Part shown: one piece after another, positions 11,098-22,636 of the stretch
Position numbering within the stretch: the stretch's first letter is position 1
How the letters are laid out: each line of letters starts with the position of its first letter
From: Apostichopus japonicus
Lineage: Eukaryota; Echinodermata; Holothuroidea; Aspidochirotida; Stichopodidae
Reading direction: 5' to 3'
DNA: 64,000 nt
NCBI RefSeq assembly: GCF_037975245.1
Contig: NC_092572.1
Location: 27,821,989-27,885,988, forward strand
The notes under the pieces: model-generated
Seen by the model: only the letters and a program-made list of their open reading frames with translations
Told to the model about the DNA's origin: nothing
The model's database searches: none
Position numbers and translations under genes: made by a program

Positions 11098-14000
11098 ACA
11101 GTCTCCCTTTCCGTATTTCTTTGTTCATGTACGTGTTGAATTTTTTATTACATTTAATTCAGGGTTGCCATGCACTAGCCATCACCTTAAGTTTTTAATG
11201 TTTCCTACATTCCATCCATTTCTGGCAACTATTTTTGCATACACTATTTTGATACTTTGACATTTTGTAGTAGCCATTTGTTTAAATTTTAGATTCACTT
11301 GTAGACGTCAATTCTTGCCCTGTTGTTTATTGATACATGTTTATTATAAAGTAAATGCTTAAAGGGTGCCAAATAAGTCAAGTCTAAATGCTTTATTTTC
11401 ACAAAGATGCAGAGGGGTTCCAAGTGACATTTCAAGATTAACTTTTCTTAAATCAATTTCACATTAATATATCAGTGTTTTATTCTTCCCAATTATTGAT
11501 AAGTATCTGGTCTTTCCTTATCGTTTTTCTGTTTAGATCTAAGGACAATTTAACATAGCTTCCGTTTAAGAATAATGTGCTTACAACTCAAATAGACAGG
11601 AGCAACTCACAAATGTGCTGAATTTATAAAAAAAAAAAAAGGTCTCAACAAAAGACAAGTTGCAAACTTGGTGACCTGATGTAGATGAGCTATGTAATGA
11701 CCCAAGAAGTCATTAACATCTACCTGGTAGTAAAGCCTCTCCTTTTCAGCTTCAGTTTATGTTTGTAATGTCACTTTAGGTATTAGCACGTATGTTATGA
11801 GAAATCTTATACATCTTCTTTACTTTCTTATCAATTACCATTGCTCTTTTATTTTAGTGCTGTTCCATTTAACTGCAAGGATCACTCTCATAGTCAAGGT
11901 AATCTCTATAACAAAGATTCTTGTATAAGCATTAATTATATTTCAGTAAGAACATTGTTTTCATAAAGACGAGATGGACACAGACAGCTGTTATCACAGA
12001 GCAATATATTCCACCAACACAGTGATAGTGTTGTTTTGTTCATACCGCAGACTCTCATTTCATTCAACGTGAATTGATCTGTATTAGTTTGAACTTAATA
12101 ATCTTTTTGTACTTTGACTTTAAATATGATACTTGACATTTTCTATCAAAGTTGCATTGGCTGACCCAAATGGATATTACCAATGAAATACCTCTAACTG
12201 ACATACATGATCCTTTAATATTTTACAAAATGTGTGGGTTGTGGTTATACTTTTGAATAGTCCACATACCTTTAAGTACCATTGCATACTGATTAACTAT
12301 GAACGTTACCTGTACCTCTTAATCTCTTTTGGACGTGTCTCCAGCTGCTTTTTACAATCAGTTGCATGTAAAGACATACTTCATATTTCATTTAGGACAA
12401 ACCTTGTCATGATACCATTACAGAAATATCTTGTTTTCAGGCCCTTACCAAAAGTTTATATTCCAACTTGCCAAAATATTGAAGTATGATCGGTGCATAT
12501 CAGGCTCACATTAGCCTTATGAAAGTCACTATTAAGTACCTTAATCCATCAAAAATAAGAACAAGCAAAACTACGCACATAATTTCAGCAAATGTATTCT
12601 GCCTTACTCATGATTTTTAGCTTTGCCTTTCTAATATATGAATTTCACATATTATGTAAAGTATCAGCAGTGATGTAATATCCTTTTTTGGTAACTTTGT
12701 GTGCTATCGGTGTTTTCTTGCCTTTATAATAAATTTTGTTTTTAATAGAGACAAACTTTTTTATCTTTCTCATCATATGTCGTGCAGGTTTGCAAATCAT
12801 TTTAGTGACAACTTTTTGATTTGATTGAAGAGAGCAAACCAATAAGTCAGAATTTGAGAAACACTACTTAAACTGGCTGTGGGCTGAACAAGTTACATTC
12901 AGTTCACCTTTCCATTGGTGTTGTAAAACATCACAAAGGATGTTTAGGAAGGGTAAAACAAGAAATTTGACAGGATCAGCTGATGTTTCACACTTGAGTA
13001 AGGGCGACTGCTTATGCCATTTTAAAGAGTTTCAACAAGATCATCCCTGAATTTAACACCATTACATTTCCATCATCAAAGGCATTGACTACGCCTTATG
13101 TTTCTGGCATGTGCATAATAGATTATTCCCATCTTTTAGCCTGCCTCTCCTTAAAATACTCAAATAGTAGTTATGAATATGGTAAGTGCCAACTAAATGA
13201 GTTGTATGTATTTGCACTAGTCCTCATTTTATTTGTTCAACATGAATGTAGTTCATAGTTCATACTGCCGTAGATTTCCACGACCCTTAAAAAAATTAAA
13301 AAAAGTCAAATGATTTTGCAACATCCCATATTATTGCTGACCAGAAGTGCACAGGTATTGGAATATTCATTAATGCATGCTTCTACATACAGTATAAGGT
13401 TGAAGTTCAAACCATATTTCACTTCCTAAGTGATGATATTTATTTATATTTATATCTAATTGATTCAAGGAAACTTAACCTCTATGAAAAACAATAGCGA
13501 TCAGCTACTTACCAAGGACTACATATATACAAATTTTCACTTCTTGAGATCTGGTGTTTACAAGGTTTGAGAGTTTTCACTCTTGACCTTGAATGACCTT
13601 TGACCTGCATGAAAAACAATAGGGATCATCTACTCACCAAGGGCTATCTACAATGCAAGTTTGAAGTTCAAGCAACTTTCCCTTCTTGAGATGGAGTGTT
13701 TATAAGCCAAGGCGTCACACACGCACACACAAAGTAAAGTGAATTACAGCAGTACCAACATCTGTTAGGCAAAATAAGCTTTACATTTGGAAAAATATGA
13801 GAAATAGCCTTTGATGAAAACAATGATTTTAGAAAAAGGATTAATTTTCCAGAAGACCTTGAACAGCTCAGGAAAACTAGATATTTCCATTAAGTTAACA
13901 TTGTTTTTATATGTGTAACATAAGTCAGGGATATTCAGTGACTTTGTGTTACATGCCTAGCTTTCTCTGAAGATGATGTTGAATGCAGTTAACCTAAATA

Positions 14001-14199
14001 CCTGTGAAAAATATTTAAGGTTTTAAAACTGATGAAGATAAAACATTAGTTAGCTAATCATGCAAAATTCATAGACGTTAAGGAATTTTCCTCAAGTTGC
14101 AAATTTTGCCATCAGTGTCTTATAGTCGGCTCTACAACGCCATCACCATCTCATAGATTCCTTCGGCAAGGATTTAAAAATACAAAACACATTTTCAGC
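11098..14199. other. Intergenic region between convergent HECT-type and integrase-type genes
   Basis: This stretch should hold the 3' UTRs of both convergent genes. A candidate plus-strand AATAAA is near 12727, and TTTATT words near 13440 could serve the minus-strand gene, but neither is certain. A TGACCT-family repeat occupies 13440-13730, ending in a CACACACGCACACACA tract. No other gene-like frame was found. Confidence 0.5.
13440..13735 (+). repeat. Dispersed TGACCT-family repeat with a DR1 site
   Basis: Two partly repeated sub-units carry the words TGAAAAACAATAG, GATC-CTACTCACCAAGG and ACTTTCCCTTCTTGAGAT. The sequence TGACCTTTGACCT at 13594-13606 is a direct repeat of TGACCT spaced by one base (a DR1 element on the opposite strand). 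It ends in a CA-rich microsatellite. Confidence 0.65.
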
Positions 14200-14974
14200 T
14201 CATCGCAACATTTCATTTAGGATGGTGACACATCTTCTGTATTTCAATTTGCTACCTCCATTGGTGTTGTCCACTGCATTTCTCAGTTGCTGCATCTGAT
14301 CGTTGTCAAGACCTTCTATTGAGTGACTGTCAACACCATCCATGGATACAGTTCTTCCCACTGTTTGCTCACTGCCTTCTTCATCATTAGCCTCCAAGAG
14401 AGAACACAATTTTGCTTCTAGGTTGTCATCTTCCTCTTGAAACATCTCCCTTACTACTGTTGCTGTTGAGTTTGTGTTCTGTAGAAAACCATCTAGCCAA
14501 ATTTGATGAGGTGTTCTACTTTGCTCTGTTCTAATTTTATGGCTGTTCCACCCATTTCTGAACTGTTCCATGAGCTGATTGATTTCATCCAGATAGACAA
14601 ATTTAAGTGCAAACATTTCTGTGGGGCTGTCAATGTGTAAGAGGTCATTGTCTTCTAATTTATAAAATTCTTTATACAAAGTTGAAGTGACATCCTTGTG
14701 AACATCTCGCCACAGACGCTCGATTCTTTCATTATGTACTGATTGTCCAGTGATGTGGCTTCCCCGTCCACTTCCTCTTAACAAATTCATGAGAAGGGCA
14801 ACATCAATGTTTTCACTGCCATAGTCTGACCTGACACGGGAGGGAAGACCATACCTTTTTGCAGCTTGCACAAACGATCTCTGAACAACATCAGCCTGGT
14901 TAGTTGTAGAACAATTTAAGTACACAACCATGCGTGAATAACCGTCGATGCCACCATGTGTCACAAATCCCCAT
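14200..14974 (-). CDS. Exon 4: DDE core (second Asp, Glu) and acidic tail
   Basis: The acceptor ...TTTCACACAG joins to give LIRWGFVTHGGIDGYSRMVV. The exon carries VRSDYGSENID (second catalytic Asp), the glycine loop GSGRGSHITG, HNERIERLWRDV (Glu) and a C-terminal part with WNSHKIRTEQSRTPHQIW, typical of this integrase family. The last ~100 residues are acidic and Gln/Ser-rich. It ends NEML R-stop at 14200-14202. Confidence 0.85.
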
Positions 14975-17900
14975 CTGTGTGAAACAAAACAAATCTTCAT
15001 ATCATTTACAGTACTAAAACTTATGTTTCGATCATGCCATGAGTTTCAGGTTTATTAGACATTTGGTTCTGTAATAATGGTGTTACAGGCAAAGCATCAC
15101 AAAACAGTACAATAAAACAGAAGGAACAAGAATGCAAAAATTGATTGAGGTTTGATGACTTCATTACACTAGACATCTGCTCGTTCACCAGAAATAGTTC
15201 TTAAAATATAAATGTCCTGAATAGCTTTTGGATCTACCAGTACACTATGGCATGTACAAAACACATCATTCTTCTGTGGAAAATCACCCACAATAAACAA
15301 TAGGGGTCATGTAGTCAATGTGAGCAACCTCACACCAACTATGAGAAGTATCCATTATTACTCCCTTCAAATATTGTGTTTAGGTTTTCAGAGTTGACCT
15401 CTGGTGACCTCAAAATGTTCTGAATTGTTGTTCTCAGTAAGATGAATGTGACTCACGGTATTCATAGCCCAGCCAACATGCCCAGCTGGGCTTAGAGGTA
15501 GTCTGTATTGGCCCCAAATTATAGCATGCTATAATTTCTAGACGTTTTTAAAAAGTACTTTCCTGGAGGTCTTTACTATCCAAATTGTTCTCAGACATTC
15601 TAAATGAACACAAGATGACTAAATTTCCCAGTGAGGTAAATTTCTTGAAAAAAATATATCAAGAGTAAAGTAACCCATGTTTTGGCTAATGTCGGGCTTT
15701 CCGTTACTCTGGAGCCCAGCTGGCTCCCAAGCGCGGCCCAACTGGGCAGACACTCTTATTTGATTGATGCTTATTTCTTAGAAAATTCATGTTGTTGGCA
15801 TTTTGTGTGTTATTGGGAGTTTTAAGTTAAAGGATAGGCTATGTGATTACAGCTTAATGTCAATCTAAAATTTAGTTCAATTTTTGCTGGGCTGCAGCTG
15901 GGCTATTGCTGGAGTTTCCCACTATTTGGAACCCAGCTAGGGCCCTACTGGGCACTTCTTTGGACAAACACTCTTCAGTTCATAAACCCAATTTTGTCAA
16001 CCTTGAAAAAAATAAAAGAAAAAAATTAACATGTTTGTATCTGGCTTAACCCTTACAAAAACTTCACACATGTTTTCCTGCCTACCGTTTTGGGATGTAC
16101 TTATTTATCAAGCAAGGCCATATATACTGTAGCTAGGCCTGTAGCGGTTAATTACCCCACGGACAAGTTTGAATTTTGAGATATAAATGTGTGTCATATA
16201 TGGTATTCTACAGTGTGTAGACTAAATCCGTGCAGCATTTCAAATTGAAGTTTTCTCATAGCTTTGAGTCCAAACAGTATCTATTGGTGTGTTTAAGCAT
16301 CAGTCATCACCTACTGCCTTAATGGAGGATCTGAACAGAAACCGCCCAAATGAAAGAAAGAAAAGGCACCTAACTATATGCATATTACTTGCTTTCATGC
16401 CCATATGGTTTACCCAAAAAGCAGCTGGAGCCCACCTATAACCCAACCATAGCCCAGATGGAGCCCGGCTGGGCCTAGGTCGTGCTAGCTCAGTTGGGGC
16501 CCACCTAGGACCCACGTGGGCCCCGGTTGGGACAAACACGGCTTGGCCCCAGCTGGGAATGTTGGCTGGGAGGTTCGAGGACTAACTGACAGCAACTTTA
16601 AAGAAATTAATAGATTGTGAAAAAATTGATATATTGGGATTACTGTGGATATGCCAACCTTGGAATTGTCTTCTTGTTTTTCACTATGTGGCCAGACAGC
16701 CAGGCCGCACTGGATATCCGGTGCATCCCAAGGCTTTACAGCGAACAAGCCAATTGAATACATCGAGGCAGTCACCCGAGGACATTTTGACAGTGTGTAG
16801 TATGAAGTCTAGCTTTTTATATACCAAACAGTGTGTTAGTCTGTTGATTACTTAAAACCATCACAGGGAATAATTTAGTGTTCAAATTTTGCCTAGCATT
16901 TCTGAGGTTTTTTCAGTTCTTAAGCATAAATACATTAAAAACCCTGGGGTTATGCATGCGAAAAAAATGCTACAGATGTTCCATTTGTGTAGCATTTTGA
17001 CCAGTTTGTATAGCCAAATGAGATGTGATACTGGATAAATTATTCCCTGCACGTCCATAGAGCAAAATTGAGACAAACCTAATGAGTTTCATATGGCCAT
17101 CTATATGCCAAAGACTGTTGGGTGTTGGAACAAAGTAAGTTCCTCTGGCCACGGTCCTTCCCCATCTACTGGCAGTTCCCACCGGATCAGCTGTACGCAA
17201 CATGGAGCGATTTTTTTGCCGTGGGACCAGAATTCCTTGGCTCCTAAGGTATCCATTTATCATCTGAAAATAAAAAAGCATACAATATACAGCATCAGAA
17301 AACCACGGGGGGCAGCATGCAATTCCACCCTGGAAAAGACAGAAAAAGGTCCCATAATTGCATTGACTGGGCCGAAAAAATATAGGAAAAGTGAAGAAAA
17401 TGGCCCCATAAATTCTTATCACAGAATATGAGATGAAGCTATTCTTATTTTTTTTCTGGTAATGAAGTTTCTTTGGCCAATCTCAGCCTAGTTTTGATAG
17501 AAACTGCTACCAGCCAAGATCAGTCTGTGCTGATAGACCATACAGTACACCATTGTTAGTAGCGACCATGCTAGAAAGTTTGTGTAACCTTTGGGATCAG
17601 TATGTACGTAGATATTGTTGATATTTTTCCCACACAGGCAAACATATGCCGTGTACCACTATTAACACGAAAACACACGTGTTTTCGAAGATACCAACTA
17701 GCATTTGCACTGCTAAATTTGACAGTGAAATATCAGCCATTTACCCTACAAAACCACCATCTTATATACAAACAGTTACCCACCAACTGTTATGATTGAC
17801 CTACTTATTTGAGAATCTTTTGCAACTTCAATTCTTCAGAATGGAAAGAATGTATTATTGTAACATGAACAAACCTCTGTGCCACTATTTGGGTGCTGCT

Positions 17901-18884
17901 TACTCAAGTTAGTAATAATGGCTGTTAGGTCTTCTTCACTCATGTTTGTGTAACGTTGTCTCATTTTCATCCCATGTTGGTAAAGGAGCTTGTACACAGC
18001 AGCAACTGAACACTTAAACTGTTGCGCCATTCTCTTTGCAGAATAACCCTTTTCATACAGGTAACGCAACTGCTCAAATGGTATTTCCAATCTCGGCCTT
18101 CCTCTTCGACCTGTTGAACAGCAAAAGTAAACATACACTGTCACTAAGAAAACAAAAACAGATTCACAATCAAACAGTGACGTAGCCAGAAATAGGATGT
18201 TTAACTTCCGCAGTCACATGCAACGTTGCATTTTGACTTATGAAAGATAATCTAGAGTGCCAAACTTGTGTGCGAGTGTAATGACATACCGTACATTATA
18301 CAACGGGAGGGGAAAGGGGACTAAGTTACACAGTACTACTACTGCCACTGGGAGTGGTACGGTAACTACTCATGCACTTGTTACAGGGAGGACAAACGTT
18401 GGGCAAGCACCGAAGGGCCAGGCCTATAAACCTATAGATGAGAGGCTATGACAAATAATACCGGGGTGGTTAAGTAGTTCAATATGAAAGACCAAAATGT
18501 TAAAAGTATACCATGGTCGGCGACAGGAACAGGCTGGTAAATGTGCCCATTAGACTGGCTCCCCGATGGTGGCTGCAACGTTCCGTCTGGCTGTGCCTGT
18601 GCGTCTGCGATAGAAAGGAGCTGATCTAGCACAGCTGCTATAGAATTGAACCTGTGCTCATCGATGCTCGCGTTAATCCGTTCTAAATTTCTCTTTGCTT
18701 GGAGAAGACGTTCTTTCGCTTCAGAAGCATTGTCATTGTCAGTTAAGAGCCGCTCTACTTCGCCCAAAATCCGAGAAATTCTGTCAAGAACGATCTGTGC
18801 TTCGTCATTTACAGCCATCGCCATGGTGAAAGTACCGCTATCGGTACCCTGTTGTCTCGCCACTGTCATTTGCATGTACTGCAC
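14200..18884 (-). CDS. Spliced integrase-domain protein with HTH (4 exons, ~522 aa)
   Basis: Exons in order: 18884-18512, 18110-17875, 17263-17079 and 14974-14200. Junction phases are 1, 0 and 2, all matching, with total coding 1569 bases including TGA. Residues ~1-125: helical, charged N-terminus. ~125-203: GRRGRPRLEIPFEQLRYL followed by a helix-turn-helix (SAKRMAQQFKCSVAAVYKLL). ~204-360: integrase-type DDE core with Asp in LWHIDGHMK, Asp in VRSDYG and Glu in ERIERLWRDV; the last two are 35 positions apart, as in retroviral and Ginger-like integrases. The tail is acidic. The family is known as integrase core-containing proteins in invertebrate and fish genomes; these enzymes cut and join DNA ends. 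No N-terminal zinc-binding HHCC is seen. Intact frame plus introns fit either a domesticated gene or an intron-bearing transposon gene. The start is the first Met (18884); internal Mets at 6, 21 and 23 are alternatives. Confidence 0.85.
15280..15450 (+). repeat. TGACCT-family repeat fragment
   Basis: Carries AATAAACAATAGGGGTCATGT, TTGTGTTTAGGTTTTCAGAG and TTGACCTCTGGTGACCTCAAA, the recurring words of the dispersed family. It abuts the left end of the CCCAGCTGGG element. Confidence 0.5.
15468..16570. mobile_element. 1.1-kb terminal-inverted-repeat element built of CCCAGCTGGG words
   Basis: The ends are inverted repeats of 23 bases (15468-15490 and 16548-16570) matching at 22 positions; both begin CCCAGCCAACAT. 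The interior is studded with CCAGCTGGG, CCCAACTGGGC, GCTGGGCTGCAGCTGGGC and similar self-complementary words, densest at both ends, with an AT-rich middle. It carries no coding capacity and lies in the last intron of the integrase-type gene. No clear target-site duplication was seen. I do not recognise the superfamily. Confidence 0.65.
16681..16735 (-). mobile_element. Possible hAT-type terminus (reverse orientation)
   Basis: GCCAGACAG...GCCGCACTGGATATCCGGTGCATCCC reads, on the minus strand, as GGGATGCACCGGATATCC..., resembling a hAT-type terminal inverted repeat and the fragment at 7466-7570. No partner end was found. It lies in the last intron of the integrase-type gene. Confidence 0.3.
17079..17263 (-). 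CDS. Exon 3: start of DDE core (first Asp)
   Basis: 185 bases with acceptor TTTTATTTTCAG and donor GTTTGT. Encodes MINGYLRSQGILVPRQ..., a basic strand pair, WGRTVARGTYFVPTPNSLWH, then IDGHMKLI with the first catalytic Asp. The splice after ...LI (phase 2) restores Arg-Trp with exon 4, exactly the family motif KLIRW. Confidence 0.85.
17875..18110 (-). CDS. Exon 2: helix-turn-helix DNA-binding segment
   Basis: 236 bases with acceptor TGTTCAACAG and donor GTTTGT. Encodes RRGRPRLEIPFEQLRYLYEK, then a resolvase/transposase-like helix-turn-helix (YSAKRMAQQFKCSVAAVYKL), a basic helix (GMKMRQRYTNMS) and an acidic helix ending HPNSGTE. GRPR resembles an AT-hook core. This part most likely reads the target or terminal DNA. 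Confidence 0.85.
18512..18884 (-). CDS. Exon 1: helical N-terminus
   Basis: Encodes ~124 residues beginning MQYMQMTVARQQGTDSGTF, then heptad-like helices (IVLDRISRILGEVERLL, AKERLLQAKRNLERINASI) and a Pro/Gln/Ser-rich linker (QPDGTLQPPSGSQSNG). It ends ...PVADH before donor GTATAC. Similar coiled-coil N-termini occur in other members of this integrase family. The start is only 40 bases from the TGATATCA array. Confidence 0.75.
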
Positions 18885-18924
18885 ATCGTGTGCGCATGCT
18901 TGTAAGGCGGGCTGTCACGGTTGA

Positions 18925-19567
18925 TTTACTGATATCATCGTCACGGTTGAATTACTGATATCAGCAAATGATTTGTTGATATCATCAAATGAATTGGTGA
19001 TATCAACAAAAGCCTGCATTAGTGATATGTACGGTTCATTTGCTGATATCATTAAATCAATTACTGATATCACCAATTGATTTGTTGATATCAGCAAATG
19101 AATTAGTGATATGTTGGAATTGTTGATATCAGCAAATGAATTAGTGATATGTTGAAATTGTTGATATCAGCAAATGAATTGGTGATATCAACAATTATTT
19201 GTTGATATCAGCAAATAATTGTTGATATCATCAAATGATTTGCTGATATCATCAAATGATTTGCTGATATCACCAAGTCATTTGGGGATATCACCAAATA
19301 ATTGCTGATATCTGCAAATATTTGTTGATATCAGCAATTATTTGTTGATATCAGCAATTATTTGGTGATATCAACAAATGAATTGGTGATATCAGCAAAT
19401 GAATTGGTGATATCAGCAAATGAATTGCTGATATCAACAATTATTTGGTGATATCAGCAAATAATTGTTGATATCAGCAATTATTTGATGATATCATCAA
19501 ATGATTTGATGATATCAACAATTATTTGCTGATATCACCAAATATTTGATGATATCATCAAATATCG
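18925..19567. repeat. 21-bp array of palindromic TGATATCA units (~30 copies)
   Basis: About thirty GATATC cores recur at a dominant 21-base spacing. Each unit approximates ATTTG-N-TGATATCA-N-CAAAT, so every unit is itself an inverted repeat, and the junctions between units (CAAATGAATTTG-like) are also symmetric. The variable bases fall at mirrored positions. The array starts 40 bases upstream of the first Met codon of the integrase-type gene. Short open frames (e.g. 18915-19097, minus) arise because 21 is a multiple of three and are not considered genes. Confidence 0.85.
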
Positions 19568-19630
19568 AATAAAAAGTAAAACGGCTTGCCATAAGTACGT
19601 CCCAATAAGATGTATTGTATGCCTCCACGA

Positions 19631-19788
19631 GTTAGTGTAACTGCGTAAGTGCGTAACTGCGTTAGTGCGTAACTGCGTAAGTGCGCAACTGCGTAAGTGC
19701 GTAAATGCGTAAGTGCGTAGTTGCGTAACTGTGTAACTACCTAATTGCGTAACTTGATAAGTGCGTAACTGTGTTACTGCTTAAGTGT
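19631..19788 (+). repeat. GTGCGTAA minisatellite (8-bp unit)
   Basis: About twenty tandem 8-base units of GTGCGTAA / CTGCGTAA alternate as GTGCGTAACTGCGTAA, giving a 16-base higher-order period. They decay to GTGTAACTACCTAATT at the right. The array starts 64 bases after the TGATATCA array. Confidence 0.8.
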
Positions 19789-20119
19789 ACAGACAATTCC
19801 TGTACCATTTATTTTAACTGCTTATCAAAGTCTGTCAATGCCGTAATCTGTGGTGAATTCATATGCCAGTGGATCAAAGATCAACGTAATAAATCAATAA
19901 ATAAGAGATCAACCAGTCATCAACCTCTTCTCCGATTTTTGTCTTAATGTGTTAAAGATTTTTATTAGTTCAAGCAGCTGGACTTCAGGAGAAACTGGTC
20001 AACGTTACAATATAAACCATAACTATTATTTTGGTACAGTGGAGCAGGAACGTGTGCACATTGAGATGTGTGTCAGGAGATGGACACTTGGAACCAGCCC
20101 ACCATCACACCGTAAGTAA

Positions 20120-20372
20120 AGATTTCTTCTGTAGCTTGGTGGTTAACACCGGTGCCTTTCAATCATAAGGTCCCGTGTTCGAGTCACTCCAAGATTAATG
20201 TATGTTGTCCAGTTACAGAGTTGTTGAAAATTGAAAATTCATAATCATGGGCGTTAAATATGAATCTACGAGACTGACTTCGATCAGCTTGCGGCATTGA
20301 TAAGCCAATCGAGTTTCTTCGCGAGTTCCTGCTTGCAGGAGGATCTAAAATACATACATACATATATAAATG
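20120..20372 (+). mobile_element. tRNA-derived SINE with ATAC tail
   Basis: A box TAGCTTGGTGG at 20132, then GTGTTCGAGTCACTCC (B box) at about 20175-20190, as in a tRNA-Glu/Gln-like head. The body ends CTTGCAGGAGGATCTAAAATACATACATACATA. The same 3' end plus ATAC tail recurs at 47645-47692, so this is one SINE family with an (ATAC)n tail. Confidence 0.65.
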
Positions 20373-22636
20373 TAACAGGTGTTAACTCTTTGGTATATAA
20401 CACCCACACTTTCATATAGCAGATGTTTGTAAGCTACTCTTTTTCGCATAGAAGAATTGGGCCGAAGTTATGTTCAATCCTTGGGGGGGGGGGGGTTGAA
20501 TCCTGTACTGATTAGTATAGGGGCATAATCTTAGGGCCAGACGGGTCCAGGTTCCTTTCAATTATTAATAAGGGGGATGTGAGACCCTGGGATATTTTAA
20601 GCCGAACCTCTTGTAGGGGGCGGGGTGGTTCCCTCGATAAAGTAACAAATATACGTTACGTGGTGCATTCTGTGGCATATTGAAACTTTACATTAGGTCT
20701 TTTATTAGGTAATAACGCAGTTATGTTTAAATAAACACTTGGTTTGAGTTCTGTGTGAGGTTGAAGCTCGATCTTCTTCTCCCCCTGGGCGAAGAGTTGT
20801 CTCATTCTTCTTCGACTGAACGCAATAAAACATTTAAAAAAATGACTGACGACGGGAGACAATGCTTCCCATCCCATCTTGTGCACGCACGCCACTGTTT
20901 GTAATGAACCCAACCAACCGAAGTGCATAACATATTCAAGCTTCTTGTAGAAAACGATTTGTACACACCCATGTGCAGTCATGTTACATTTGAAGATATG
21001 TTATATTGAAGTTTGCTTGAAAATAAACCTATGCCTATACAGACAATCAGTCAGAAAAATCCATCGTAATCATCACAAACAATACTAAACTGCATTATTA
21101 CACACGTAAGAAAGATACGCAAGTCCGTGTTTGTAATCACCAATGACCAGTTTGCTAGTACTGATATGGGTACAAGGTTCCTACTAAAAATATGAGTATG
21201 AGTACAAGGTCCCGGATAGATGACCGAATACAAATCCATACTTACGAGTACACGTGTATATGATTGTCACATATTAAGAGCTAAAACACATGAGTAAGGT
21301 CAGATAAATCTACATGAGTGCCTGGACAGGCTGGGTACTAGAAGGATGATTTATTCCGTGAGTACCTTAAACTCCGCACTTTTTGGCTTATAAAATTCCA
21401 GCATAGAAGTATTATCATGCAATTACATGATGCACGTAACTAGGTAAGGCTAAAAGAAATAGAAAATAAATATTTGGTTTAAAACCCTTTACGGGTGTAA
21501 TGTTAGTAGTGTGTTCCTCTTTTAGCGCCTCATGTTCAGAAACGTTTGAATGGACCTGGGAATGTAAAGACCCACGTCTAACTTGTGTATGACGACTATT
21601 CAAGCATAACTAACAATCAATTTCTTAGGCACGATTGTTTCATTTCGTGTTCAGATGAGATAACGAAGTAACTTTTATATTTCACTGGCAGTATTAGTAA
21701 AAAAGGCAGATCCTATAACTTCCGTTCAATAATCACAAATTTAGAGACAAAGCTGTTGTCAGCCGAAGAAGCTAAAACTAATTACAATCCTTGATTTGAA
21801 AATTCAATGAAATGCTTTTAGAATATTAATGTATGGAGACCAGTATACGGGACTTTCGATAGGTTACTATTTGATAGAAGAAAATTCACGATAATTTGTA
21901 AAAAAGACGAAAGAAATGTGGTCCCTCGAAGACACGGATGTTTCATAATTAGTTATTGCACAGCGCCATCTATTCAGGGATTTCGAAAGATCCCCAGAGT
22001 TAAATGGGAGGGGGGTGGGAAGGCAGTGTCCAACCACGATTGTATGAAACGGACTGACTTTCATTACGTCAAATAAATTCACGTAGAAAGGATTACTTTT
22101 TCAGGGTTTCGAAAATTAAGAACTATGGGTTTATCACACATGAATGTAGCAATCGTGGTGCAGAAAAAAAGAACGAAAGAACGGAAGACGAAGAACGACA
22201 GTTAAAAAAGAATTACACTTGCATTACCTGGTGCTCCCGTGTGGTAAGAGAGAGAGAGGGGGTAGTTATAAGGGTTGTTTCCTGAACTAGTACCTTCCCC
22301 ACGATGCATTTGGCAAGCGCCATGAATCCTTAAAGTTTCTTGACTATGCTAGGAGACGTATTAGTCACTCGATATGAAAACTAGGCTGCTGTCTTGTTCG
22401 TATGTCTCGCGTCTCACATTCCGGTAAAGGTAGTAGCTTTTAGCTAATACATAAACCAGTGCGAGTTTTATTAGACGTGTGGAAGATGCTGCAGTCTGGA
22501 CCATTGTTATTGGTTGATGTTGGTACCGTAGCCTAACACAATAAAGTCAGTGATTGTACATCCGCTAATAGGCTAACCACTCTTGGGCAAAGTGTCAGGC
22601 TATGAGAGCGCCTGCAGTACTGACTTGAATTTTCAG
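20373..22636. other. No gene recognised
   Basis: Contains a G12-13 run near 20485, a 108-codon minus-strand open frame at 20656-20982 without a recognisable domain or splice context, and a GA-rich tract near 22245. I see no supported gene. A short open stretch at 20040-20110 with acceptor GTACAG and donor GTAAGT (WSRNVCTLRCVSGDGH...) is exon-like but isolated. Confidence 0.4.

Noticed and set aside
18915-19097. 60-codon minus-strand frame with ISTN/ISAN heptads.
   Set aside because: Produced by the 21-bp TGATATCA array; the frame closes within the array and does not join the integrase exon.
20125-20195. Functional tRNA gene.
   Set aside because: A and B boxes are present but the cloverleaf is poor and a SINE body and tail follow.
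20656-20982. 108-codon minus-strand frame.
   Set aside because: No recognisable domain or splice context; could be chance or a decayed element.
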